Assembly: GCA_003447545.1 (NCBI GenBank)
Contig: DLYX01000343.1
Span: 1-5,610, forward strand
Direction of reading: 5' to 3'
Length of the DNA stretch: 5,610 nt
Source of the DNA: Deltaproteobacteria bacterium
GTDB taxonomy: Bacteria > Desulfobacterota > Binatia > UBA12015
In this document: positions 1-5,610 of the stretch, piece after piece
Layout of the letters: the number at the start of each line of letters is the position of its first letter
Position numbering within the stretch: position 1 is the stretch's first letter
The notes under the pieces: generated by a model
Seen by the model: only the letters and a program-made list of their open reading frames with translations
Told to the model about the DNA's origin: nothing
The model's database searches: none
Program-made: the position numbers and the translations under genes

Positions 1-921
1 GCAACGGGCTTTGCGGGAAGGCATCTCGTGGAGGCGTTGAGGCTTGCGGACCATTCGGTCTGTTCCGTAGCGCATCGCAATCCATCCGCGAGCCCGGACG
101 CATCTGTGGAACACGCTCGATGCGATATCCGAGATGCCGATGGTGTGGAGGCATTGCTCACATCTTTCGAGCCGGATGCGATTGTGAATCTGGCTGGTCT
201 GGCCTCGCCTCCGGCAGCGCATCGTCATCCCGCGGAAGCCTTCGAGATCAATGTTCTGGGTCCGGCTCATTTGCTTGAAGCCGCAGCCCGTCGGGAACGC
301 TCGCCGCGTGTGCTGATCGTGAGCTCCAGCGAGGTTTATGGCCGCGTCGCGCCCGAGGAATTCCCGTTGACCGAGGAGGCCCGCCTGGCGCCAGCCAGCA
401 TATATGGTGCCAGCAAGGCCTCGGTGGACGGGATGACACGCGCCTTTGTCGCTGCCAAGGGGCTTGATGCGATCTGCGTCCGGCCATTCAATCATACCGG
501 GCCGGGGCAGAGCGCTGATTTCGTTTGCGCCGATTTTGCCACTCAATTGGCGGAGATCTCGTTGCAGCGTCGCGCTCCGCTTCTCGAAGTCGGGAATCTG
601 GATGTCACTCGAGATTTCACGGATGTCCGTGATATCGCTCGCGGCTACGTGGCCCTGCTGGAAAAGGGTCGCCCGGGTGAGGTCTACAACCTCTGTTCTG
701 GTCGAGCGGTTCTGCTGCGCGGTATGGTGGAAGAGCTCTGCGCGATCTCCGGCGTGTCGCCGGAGATCCGCACCGCTGCCGAGCGTTGGCGTCCCGCAGA
801 TGTCCCAGCCTATTGGGGGAGCGCAGCCAAGGCGGAGGCCGAACTTGGTTGGACGGCCAGCATCCCGTGGCGACGCACTCTGGAGGATCTTTACCGGGAT
901 TGTCTGGAGAGAATTCGTTGA
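1..921 (+). CDS. rmd: GDP-4-dehydro-6-deoxy-D-mannose reductase (GDP-D-rhamnose synthase), 5'-truncated
   Basis: This is an extended short-chain dehydrogenase/reductase that likely reduces GDP-4-keto-6-deoxymannose to GDP-D-rhamnose with NAD(P)H in the cytoplasm, supplying sugar for a surface polysaccharide. The reading frame is open from base 1, and its first visible residues, ATGFAGRHL, are the end of the N-terminal TGxxGxxG Rossmann motif. Only about ten codons are therefore missing upstream, and the GTG at 28 is internal rather than the start. In visible numbering (306 residues), SSSEVYG is at 108-114 and the catalytic YxxxK is Y135/K139. RPFNHTGPGQ (161-170) is typical of Rmd, whereas GDP-mannose dehydratases carry a different motif at this point. 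Later blocks, TRDFTDVRD and VYNLCSG, are also Rmd-like. The next gene starts inside its stop codon, so the two are co-translated. A gmd dehydratase is expected nearby but is not visible. A related NDP-sugar reductase or epimerase cannot be fully excluded. Confidence 0.86.
   Translation, partial: ATGFAGRHLVEALRLADHSVCSVAHRNPSASPDASVEHARCDIRDADGVEALLTSFEPDAIVNLAGLASPPAAHRHPAEAFEINVLGPAHLLEAAARRERSPRVLIVSSSEVYGRVAPEEFPLTEEARLAPASIYGASKASVDGMTRAFVAAKGLDAICVRPFNHTGPGQSADFVCADFATQLAEISLQRRAPLLEVGNLDVTRDFTDVRDIARGYVALLEKGRPGEVYNLCSGRAVLLRGMVEELCAISGVSPEIRTAAERWRPADVPAYWGSAAKAEAELGWTASIPWRRTLEDLYRDCLERIR
906..911 (+). promoter_or_regulatory. Ribosome binding site for the wzt-like gene
   Basis: GGAGAG lies six bases before the TTG at 918, inside the last codons of the rmd-like gene. 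This supports TTG 918 as the start, although the frame stays open much further upstream. It favours translation of the exporter ATPase by ribosomes finishing rmd. Confidence 0.6.
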
Positions 922-2012
922 CCGGCGTCGCTCCGGCCGGAATCGAGGCCGTCGCTGTTACCAAGGCCTTTCCCCTCAGGGCGGGCCTGCGAAGTCTGTG
1001 GCGCGGCGCCACCGAGGATAACCGTCGCCTCGCCTTGCACGATGTGTCCTTCGATCTGGGGCCAGGCCAGGCTCTCGGCGTGGTTGGCGAGAACGGTGCC
1101 GGAAAGAGCACGCTCTTGCGGCTTGCGGCCGGCCTCAGCCAGCCCACCTCGGGTAGCATGCAGCGGCGCGGCACGGTCGCCTGCCTGCTGGATCTGTCGG
1201 CCGGTCTGGTGGACCAATGGACCGGCGAGGAAAATGCGCGGGCCGCCTTGCTTCTGCAGGGGATCTCCGGCGATTTGTTGGAGGATCGTATTGCTGAAGT
1301 CCGTCGTTTTGCGGAGCTTCCACGGCATTGGACCGAGCCCTTGCGGACCTACTCGGCGGGCATGCGCTTGCGGCTCGGCTACGGTCTGGCGATCTCGGGT
1401 CATCCGGAGGTCTTTGTCGCGGACGAGATTCTCGCCGTCGGGGACGAAGCCTTCGCCCGAAAATGCTCGCTGCATGTCACGGAGTTTCTGGCGGGCGGAG
1501 GAACGATGTTGCTGGCTTCGCATAATCTCTACCAAGTCGAGAAACTTTGCCAAAAAGCGATCTGGCTCAATCAGGGGCGAGTCGAGGCTGCGGGTCGGGC
1601 CGCCGACGTGACGCGTGCCTACCGGGAATTTGTCGAGGCAAGGGAGACGGATTCCGCAGCAGGCGGGACGTCGCCCGTCATGCCCAATGGTCGATTGTGT
1701 CTGGTCTCCGCGGCTGAAGGGGGCGAGATTTCTTTTGCCGATCCAGTTGCTGTGCAGGTCGATTTGTCCGGGCTGGCCGGGGCATCGTTCGGGATTGAGG
1801 TTCGGCGCCATACGGGGCAATTGATTGCGCGATTGTCGATCCCGGCAAGCGGTGCTCTGGAGATCGCCCCCGAGACCTTGTTGCCAGGAAGCTACAGCCT
1901 CCATTTGCGGGACGCAGATGGTGCCTTGCACAGCACCTCCGACGTTCGGATTCTCGGAGAACGACGAGAGCTGGGAACCGTGCTACTCAACCATTCCTGG
2001 GGACCGAGCTGA
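918..2012 (+). CDS. wzt: Polysaccharide ABC exporter, ATP-binding subunit (Wzt-like)
   Basis: This cytoplasmic ATPase subunit (364 residues) of an O-antigen or teichoic-acid type ABC exporter would power export of a lipid-linked glycan with the permease that follows. The visible motifs are Walker A GENGAGKS (57-64), the degenerate signature YSAGM (145-149), Walker B with the D-loop (VFVADEILAVGDEAF, 165-179) and the H-loop His in ASHN (H202). The DEILAVGDEAF form is characteristic of this subfamily. The usual LGxGFxPExTGREN block is changed here to DLSAGLVDQWTGEEN (92-106). Residues from about 255 to the end form a beta-rich tail ending in ELGTVLLNHSWG, which resembles the Wzt C-terminal carbohydrate-binding domain that selects the glycan. 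TTG 918 was chosen over upstream in-frame starts because it has a good ribosome binding site, overlaps the rmd stop (TTGA), and places the ATPase fold at the normal distance from the N-terminus. Family assignment is strong; the exported sugar is inferred. Confidence 0.9.
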   Translation: MTGVAPAGIEAVAVTKAFPLRAGLRSLWRGATEDNRRLALHDVSFDLGPGQALGVVGENGAGKSTLLRLAAGLSQPTSGSMQRRGTVACLLDLSAGLVDQWTGEENARAALLLQGISGDLLEDRIAEVRRFAELPRHWTEPLRTYSAGMRLRLGYGLAISGHPEVFVADEILAVGDEAFARKCSLHVTEFLAGGGTMLLASHNLYQVEKLCQKAIWLNQGRVEAAGRAADVTRAYREFVEARETDSAAGGTSPVMPNGRLCLVSAAEGGEISFADPVAVQVDLSGLAGASFGIEVRRHTGQLIARLSIPASGALEIAPETLLPGSYSLHLRDADGALHSTSDVRILGERRELGTVLLNHSWGPS

Positions 2013-2024
2013 ACGGCTCGGAGC

Positions 2025-2029
2025 AGGGG
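2025..2029 (+). promoter_or_regulatory. Ribosome binding site for the wzm-like gene
   Basis: AGGGG lies five bases before ATG 2035 and follows a nearby GGAG at 2020-2023. It decides for ATG 2035, because the same frame stays open back to 1825 inside the wzt-like gene, where the extra residues do not resemble any permease. Confidence 0.55.
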
Positions 2030-2034
2030 CATCG

Positions 2035-2823
2035 ATGAGATTCTTTCGCGAGCTGGTTGAAAATCGCACCTTGTTGCTGGAACTGGTTCGACGGGATGTC
2101 CGCGGTCGTTTCGCTGGCGCGCGCTTTGGTCTTCTCTGGTCTCTGTTGAACCCGGCGATCCAGTTGCTGTCCTATGGCCTGATTTTCGGATTTCTCTACG
2201 GAGCCTCGGATCCGACGCGGCGCAGCGTTCTGGTGGCGTCCCTGTTTTGCGGGTTGTTCCCGTGGTGGGCCTTTCAGGAGGGCGCGACCCGCGGGATGAC
2301 CGCACTGGTGGACCAGTCGGCCTTGTTGCGACGAATTCCGATGCCGCCTTTTCTGTGCGTTTGTGCCGCCACCATCTCGTCCTTTCTGTTGCAGATGATC
2401 GGTTTCCTGCTTTTTCTCGGTGCCTTCAGCCTGGCGGGACTGGTCACGCCGGCACTGGCCTGGCTCTGGTTACCTGTCGTGATGGGGCTTTCGCTTGCGT
2501 TGTCGTTGAGTCTCGGTCTGGTTCTGGCACCCATCTATCTGGCCCTTCGCGATACGATGTGGGTGGTCACCGCGCTGATGACAGTGGGTTTTTTCGCGTC
2601 GCCCGTTCTCTATGAGCTCGATTTCCTGCCCTCGAGTATCCGCTTTCTGGCGGCCTGGAACCCGATGGCCGCCTTGATCGGGTTCTACCGAAGCTTGGTT
2701 CTCGGGGTGGACGGGCCGGAAATTCTGACAATTGTCGTGCTGCTGGCCACGATTATCGGATTGGGGCTGGCCGCAATGTCTCTGATGAAGCGTTTGGAAG
2801 GTCGATTGGACGAATATTGGTAG
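2035..2823 (+). CDS. wzm: Polysaccharide ABC exporter, ABC-2 type permease (Wzm-like)
   Basis: This inner-membrane subunit (262 residues, normal for the family) forms the channel that moves a polyprenyl-linked polysaccharide to the periplasm, paired with the ATPase encoded 22 bases upstream. The N-terminal amphipathic stretch LVRRDVRGRF (17-26) leads into GLLWSLLNP (32-40), a hallmark of ABC-2 polysaccharide permeases. About six membrane segments can be seen, near 33-55, 64-82, 107-131, 141-168, 174-193 and 229-251. An ALRD motif (170-173) and the conserved block from SPVLYE (189-194) to WNPMAALIGFYR (208-219) also match the family. The protein ends in a short charged cytoplasmic tail, GRLDEYW. 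The ATPase gene comes before the permease gene, the reverse of the common wzm-wzt order. The gene is probably the last of the rmd-wzt-wzm group, since the following gap is the only one in the window. Confidence 0.9.
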   Translation: MRFFRELVENRTLLLELVRRDVRGRFAGARFGLLWSLLNPAIQLLSYGLIFGFLYGASDPTRRSVLVASLFCGLFPWWAFQEGATRGMTALVDQSALLRRIPMPPFLCVCAATISSFLLQMIGFLLFLGAFSLAGLVTPALAWLWLPVVMGLSLALSLSLGLVLAPIYLALRDTMWVVTALMTVGFFASPVLYELDFLPSSIRFLAAWNPMAALIGFYRSLVLGVDGPEILTIVVLLATIIGLGLAAMSLMKRLEGRLDEYW

Positions 2824-2916
2824 CTTTCGCGCGTCAGAATTGGCGAAAACGGCGGCCGATTCGTCAAATGGACCGATTCTGCAGGCCGTGGTACGACGAG
2901 GATAGAGGACTCATTA
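2824..2916. other. Intergenic gap between wzm-like and gspE-like genes
   Basis: This 93-base non-coding stretch contains one possible hairpin: GAATTGGC (2837-2844) can pair with GCCGATTC (2855-2862) over eight base pairs with one G-U pair and a ten-base loop. No T-run follows, so it does not look like an intrinsic terminator. CCGATTC occurs twice (2856-2862 and 2873-2879). I could find no convincing sigma70-type -35/-10 pair. The gap may hold a promoter or terminator that I cannot recognise, or the transcript may simply read through. Confidence 0.4.
2904..2909 (+). promoter_or_regulatory. Ribosome binding site for the gspE-like gene
   Basis: AGAGGA lies seven bases before TTG 2917. It supports this TTG as the true start; no in-frame ATG lies close by, and the N-terminal domain begins within a few residues of it. 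Confidence 0.6.
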
Positions 2917-4602
2917 TTGGAACCATCGATCAAATCTCTTGAGGACGTGCTCGTTGAGCATGGCCGAGTCAGCATCGACGATTTGCGCAAGGTGCGCCGA
3001 TTGCAGGAAGAGCGGGGCGAGAGAGTCGAGAAGCTTCTGCTTGATCTCGGGTTTATCTCGGAAGAGGACCTGCTCCCCGTTTTCAGCGAGCATCTCGGCG
3101 TTCCGCTGATGGCGGGGGCTGATTTCCCCGAGAAGGCTCCCGAAATCCCGGAGCTGAACGTCAAGTTTCTCCGACATGCGAAGCTCTTTCCGGTGGCCTC
3201 GGAGAATGGAGTCCTCCAAATTGCGATGACCGATCCGGGAGATCGGGATGTGGTGCAGGGGCTCGAAGTCGCCACCGGGTGCGAGATCACCCCGGTTCTG
3301 GCTCGAGAGAAAGACATTCTGGAAGCTCTCGATGCCCGCTACGGCGACTCCGCCGCAGACGGGGGAACCGCCGAAGACGACGGCACCGTCGAATTCCTTT
3401 CCGAAGATGAGGAAGATGTCGACCACCTGCGGGATCTCGCCAGTGAGGCACCGGTCATTCGTTTCGTGAATGTCCTGATCAATCGCGCGGTCGAGCAGCG
3501 AGCCTCGGATATTCATATCGAGCCTTTCGAGAACTCCCTGCAGGTCCGTTACCGGATCGACGGGGTGTTGCACGAGATGGAACCGCCCCAGCGTCGGCTT
3601 CAGGCGGCGATCGTCTCCCGCATCAAAATCATGGCAAAGCTGAATATCGCCGAGCGACGCCTGCCACAGGATGGGCGCATCAAGCTTCGTATGTCGGGCA
3701 AGGAGATCGACCTTCGCGTCTCCACGCTGCCCACTCTTTACGGTGAAAGCGTGGTTCTTCGTATTCTCGACCGCGATTCCATCGTGCTCGACCTCGCGCA
3801 GCTCGGTTTCCCCGGGGATACGCTGGATCGTTGGGATGAAATGATCGTCAAGCCGTATGGCATGATTCTGGTCACCGGCCCGACAGGTAGCGGTAAGACA
3901 ACGACCCTCTACGGCTCGCTTGCCAAAGTGAACTCTCCGGACAAGAAGATCGTCACCGTCGAGGACCCCGTCGAGTATCAGCTTGACGGCGTCAACCAGA
4001 TTCACGTCAAGCCACAAATCGGACTGACCTTTGCCAACGGTCTTCGGTCGATTGTTCGTCAGGACCCCGATGTCATCATGGTGGGCGAAATTCGTGACGC
4101 GGAGACAGCTCAGATCGCCGTCCAGGCAGCGTTGACCGGTCATTTGGTTTTCTCGACACTGCACACGAATGATGCCGCAGGTGCCGTGGCGCGACTGCTC
4201 GAGATGGGTGTCGAAGATTATTTGTTGGCTTCTTCTCTCCTCGGTGTGCTGGCTCAGCGTCTGGTTCGTAAAATTTGTTCCGAATGCCGCCACCAGACCG
4301 AAACCCTGCTTCCGCCCGAGATCGCCGGGCTGACGGGAGGGGCGGCGAGCGATGCTCGCGGATGGGAAGGCGAAGGTTGCGAGAATTGCGGTCATTCCGG
4401 CTACCGAGGCCGATCCGGGATCTACGAGTTGCTCGTAGTGGATGATCCGATTCGAGACCTGATTCTGAAACATGCTTCGGCGGATGCGGTCCGCGAGGAA
4501 GCCATCAAGCAAGGGATGCGCACGCTTCGCGAAGATGGTGCACTCAAGGCTCGCGATGGTGCGACGACGGTAGCGGAGCTGATCCGCGTAACGCGAGACT
4601 GA
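2917..4602 (+). CDS. gspE: Type II secretion system ATPase, GspE/PulE family
   Basis: This cytoplasmic hexameric ATPase (561 residues, full length) would drive pseudopilus assembly in type II secretion or a related pilus-like machine. The N-terminal domain (about 7-145) contains two MshEN-like 24-residue motifs at 7-30 and 36-59. A linker rich in Asp and Glu follows (about 147-172). The ATPase domain shows the Asp box VEDPVEY (348-354), Walker A GPTGSGKT (321-328), Walker B around DPDVIMVGE (383-391) and the His box LTGHLVFSTLHTND (406-419). A zinc-type tetracysteine pair (C454/C457, C488/C491) is present. SSLLGVLAQRLVR and the TTLYGSL, VEYQLDGVNQI blocks match GspE better than PilB or the retraction ATPase PilT. 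All catalytic motifs look intact. The start is TTG with a good ribosome binding site. No gspF, gspD or pseudopilin gene is visible beside it, so the machine it serves is unknown; flanking genes are for surface glycans. The glycosyltransferase start overlaps its stop codon. Confidence 0.93.
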   Translation: MEPSIKSLEDVLVEHGRVSIDDLRKVRRLQEERGERVEKLLLDLGFISEEDLLPVFSEHLGVPLMAGADFPEKAPEIPELNVKFLRHAKLFPVASENGVLQIAMTDPGDRDVVQGLEVATGCEITPVLAREKDILEALDARYGDSAADGGTAEDDGTVEFLSEDEEDVDHLRDLASEAPVIRFVNVLINRAVEQRASDIHIEPFENSLQVRYRIDGVLHEMEPPQRRLQAAIVSRIKIMAKLNIAERRLPQDGRIKLRMSGKEIDLRVSTLPTLYGESVVLRILDRDSIVLDLAQLGFPGDTLDRWDEMIVKPYGMILVTGPTGSGKTTTLYGSLAKVNSPDKKIVTVEDPVEYQLDGVNQIHVKPQIGLTFANGLRSIVRQDPDVIMVGEIRDAETAQIAVQAALTGHLVFSTLHTNDAAGAVARLLEMGVEDYLLASSLLGVLAQRLVRKICSECRHQTETLLPPEIAGLTGGAASDARGWEGEGCENCGHSGYRGRSGIYELLVVDDPIRDLILKHASADAVREEAIKQGMRTLREDGALKARDGATTVAELIRVTRD

Positions 4603-5610
4603 TGCCGTCGTCAGCGCAACGCACGGAGGGCGTGCCTTCCCCAACTGTAGTCGGAGGCGTGCAGCCCGAGCCGAGGACGCCGGATATCTCGATCATTGCG
4701 CCGCTTCATAACGAGAGGGTGAGCCTCGCGCTGCTGCTGGAAGAATGCCGCACGGTTCTGGACAACCCCGAGCTTGATTGGGCGCCGCTCGGTCTTCCCG
4801 ACGGGCAGCGAACCCCACGCTGGGAGATGGTTTTCGTCGACGACGGGTCCAATGACGGCTCCTGGTCGCTGGTCCAATCGCTTGCCGCGGACCATGCCGA
4901 AGTCCGCGGGTTTCGGCTGCGTCGCAATTTGGGTAAATCAGCAGCGCTTTCCGTCGGGTTCAGTCACGCGCGGGCACCGATCGTATTTTCGCTCGATGCC
5001 GATCTGCAAGACGACCCGAAAGAGATTCCCCGGATGGTGGCTTTGTTGGCGTCCGGCTTTGATCTGGTCAGCGGGTGGAAGCGCAAGCGCCACGATTCCC
5101 GGGCACGCGTTGTGGCTTCGCGCGTTTTCAATATGGTCGTGCGCCGACTCTATGGCCTGGAATTGCATGACTTCAATTGCGGGTTCAAGGCTTACCGACA
5201 AGAGGTGGTTCGCGATGTCCGCATCTACGGGGAGTTGCATCGCTTCATCCCGGTCGTCGCCGCCTTCAAGGGGTTTCATGTCGGCGAAATCGAGGTTTCT
5301 CATCGGGCCCGTCGTTTTGGTCAGTCGCGATATGGCTGGGGGCGTGCTTTCCGCGGCATGATGGACCTTCTCACGGTTCTCTTTCTGACTCGCTTCGACT
5401 CGCGCCCGGCCCATTTCTTTGGTTTGCCGGGCGCATTTCTTTTCTCGATCGGAATTGGCTGCGTCGGTTACGTGAGCTATCTCCGGCTCGCTTACGGTCA
5501 AATTTTCAGTCGGCACCCCTTGCTGATTTTCGGAGTGCTCTGTTCGCTGGCCGGCTTGCAATTGGTGACGAGCGGATTCCTCGGCGAAATGCTGGCGGCG
5601 CACCTGCCTC
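4602..5610 (+). CDS. Family 2 glycosyltransferase, polyprenyl-phosphate (DPM1/GtrB-like) type, 3'-truncated
   Basis: This membrane-anchored GT-A enzyme probably transfers a sugar from a nucleotide donor to polyprenyl phosphate on the cytoplasmic face, or acts similarly in glycan modification. 336 residues are visible before the right edge, and the C-terminus is missing, probably only a short tail. The fold starts with ISIIAPLHNE (29-38), followed by VDDGSNDGS (79-87), RNLGKSAAL (108-116), the metal-binding DAD with LQDDP (132-139), HDFNCGFKAYR (189-199) and RRFGQSRYGWG (237-247), all in the order seen in the DPM1/GtrB/ArnC-like group. Two membrane segments lie near 272-294 and 306-328, with GFLGEM following as in that group. 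About 13 extra residues sit before VDDGS. ATG 4602 overlaps the gspE stop (TGATG), suggesting translational coupling. GTG 4632 and 4659 are possible later starts, but their GGAGG sites sit only one base away. The donor sugar cannot be told from the sequence. Confidence 0.88.
   Translation, partial: MPSSAQRTEGVPSPTVVGGVQPEPRTPDISIIAPLHNERVSLALLLEECRTVLDNPELDWAPLGLPDGQRTPRWEMVFVDDGSNDGSWSLVQSLAADHAEVRGFRLRRNLGKSAALSVGFSHARAPIVFSLDADLQDDPKEIPRMVALLASGFDLVSGWKRKRHDSRARVVASRVFNMVVRRLYGLELHDFNCGFKAYRQEVVRDVRIYGELHRFIPVVAAFKGFHVGEIEVSHRARRFGQSRYGWGRAFRGMMDLLTVLFLTRFDSRPAHFFGLPGAFLFSIGIGCVGYVSYLRLAYGQIFSRHPLLIFGVLCSLAGLQLVTSGFLGEMLAAHLP

Noticed and set aside
28..30. GTG as the start of the rmd-like gene
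   Set aside because: The frame is open to base 1, and the codons before it encode the Rossmann glycine motif, so the true start is upstream of the window.
786..917. Upstream extension of the wzt-like gene within rmd
   Set aside because: The 44 extra residues overlap the rmd coding sequence in another frame and resemble nothing in ABC ATPases; TTG 918 has the better ribosome binding site.
1825..2034. Upstream extension of the wzm-like gene within wzt
   Set aside because: The added residues are Cys/Pro/Arg-rich shadow sequence of the wzt C-terminal domain, and the permease family begins at ATG 2035.
2837..2862. Hairpin after the wzm-like gene as an intrinsic terminator
   Set aside because: The stem is eight base pairs with a G-U pair and a ten-base loop, and no T-run follows it.
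2840..2868. Possible promoter TTGGCG with GTCAAA at 17-base spacing
   Set aside because: The -10 element matches the consensus poorly, so it is no better than chance.
2914..4644. A very long open frame (576 codons) on the - strand opposite the gspE-like gene
   Set aside because: It mirrors a gene with intact catalytic motifs. Its translation shows no recognisable domain, and long antisense frames are expected from GC-rich codon use. Other - strand frames at 891-1931 and 4938-5603 were rejected for the same reason.
4625..4662. Repeated GGAGG-CGTGC-like words at the start of the glycosyltransferase gene
   Set aside because: Two short similar words in GC-rich coding DNA; they lie too close to the GTG codons to act as normal ribosome binding sites.
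4774..5361. 195-codon + strand frame inside the glycosyltransferase
   Set aside because: It is out of frame with the GT2 motifs, and its translation shows no domain. The real gene is the frame starting at 4602 that runs off the right edge.

Overview
The window is a GC-rich (roughly 60% by eye), densely packed stretch of bacterial chromosome with every gene on the + strand. The gene content (an O-antigen-type ABC polysaccharide exporter, a GDP-deoxyhexose reductase and a GspE-type type II secretion ATPase) points to a Gram-negative, double-membraned organism. The frequent TTG starts, the GspE-like sequence and the scattered placement of gspE would suit a deltaproteobacterial or related lineage. 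That placement is an inference, and no gene here fixes the taxon.

Layout: (1) positions 1-921 hold the 3' part of a GDP-4-dehydro-6-deoxy-D-mannose reductase (rmd-like), whose first few codons lie outside the window. (2) 918-2012 is the ATPase of a polysaccharide ABC exporter (wzt-like). It starts at a TTG inside the rmd stop codon region and carries a short C-terminal beta-rich domain. (3) 2035-2823 is the matching ABC-2 permease (wzm-like). (4) 2824-2916 is a 93-base gap, the only real intergenic space. (5) 2917-4602 is a complete GspE-family secretion ATPase with an MshEN-like N-terminus. (6) 4602 to the right edge is a family 2 glycosyltransferase of the polyprenyl-phosphate type with two C-terminal membrane segments. 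It overlaps the gspE stop codon by one base and runs off the window.

How they may work together: genes 1-3 look like part of an operon that makes a GDP-6-deoxyhexose (probably GDP-D-rhamnose) and exports a finished lipid-linked glycan across the inner membrane, as in ABC-dependent O-antigen pathways. The glycosyltransferase fits the same cell-surface glycan theme. The GspE ATPase is the outlier. No other type II secretion gene is visible, yet it is tightly coupled to the glycosyltransferase. Its N-terminus keeps the 24-5-24 residue layout of the c-di-GMP-binding MshEN domain, though with key positions changed. These two points are the most interesting in the window. I found no RNA genes, mobile elements, CRISPR arrays or notable repeats.
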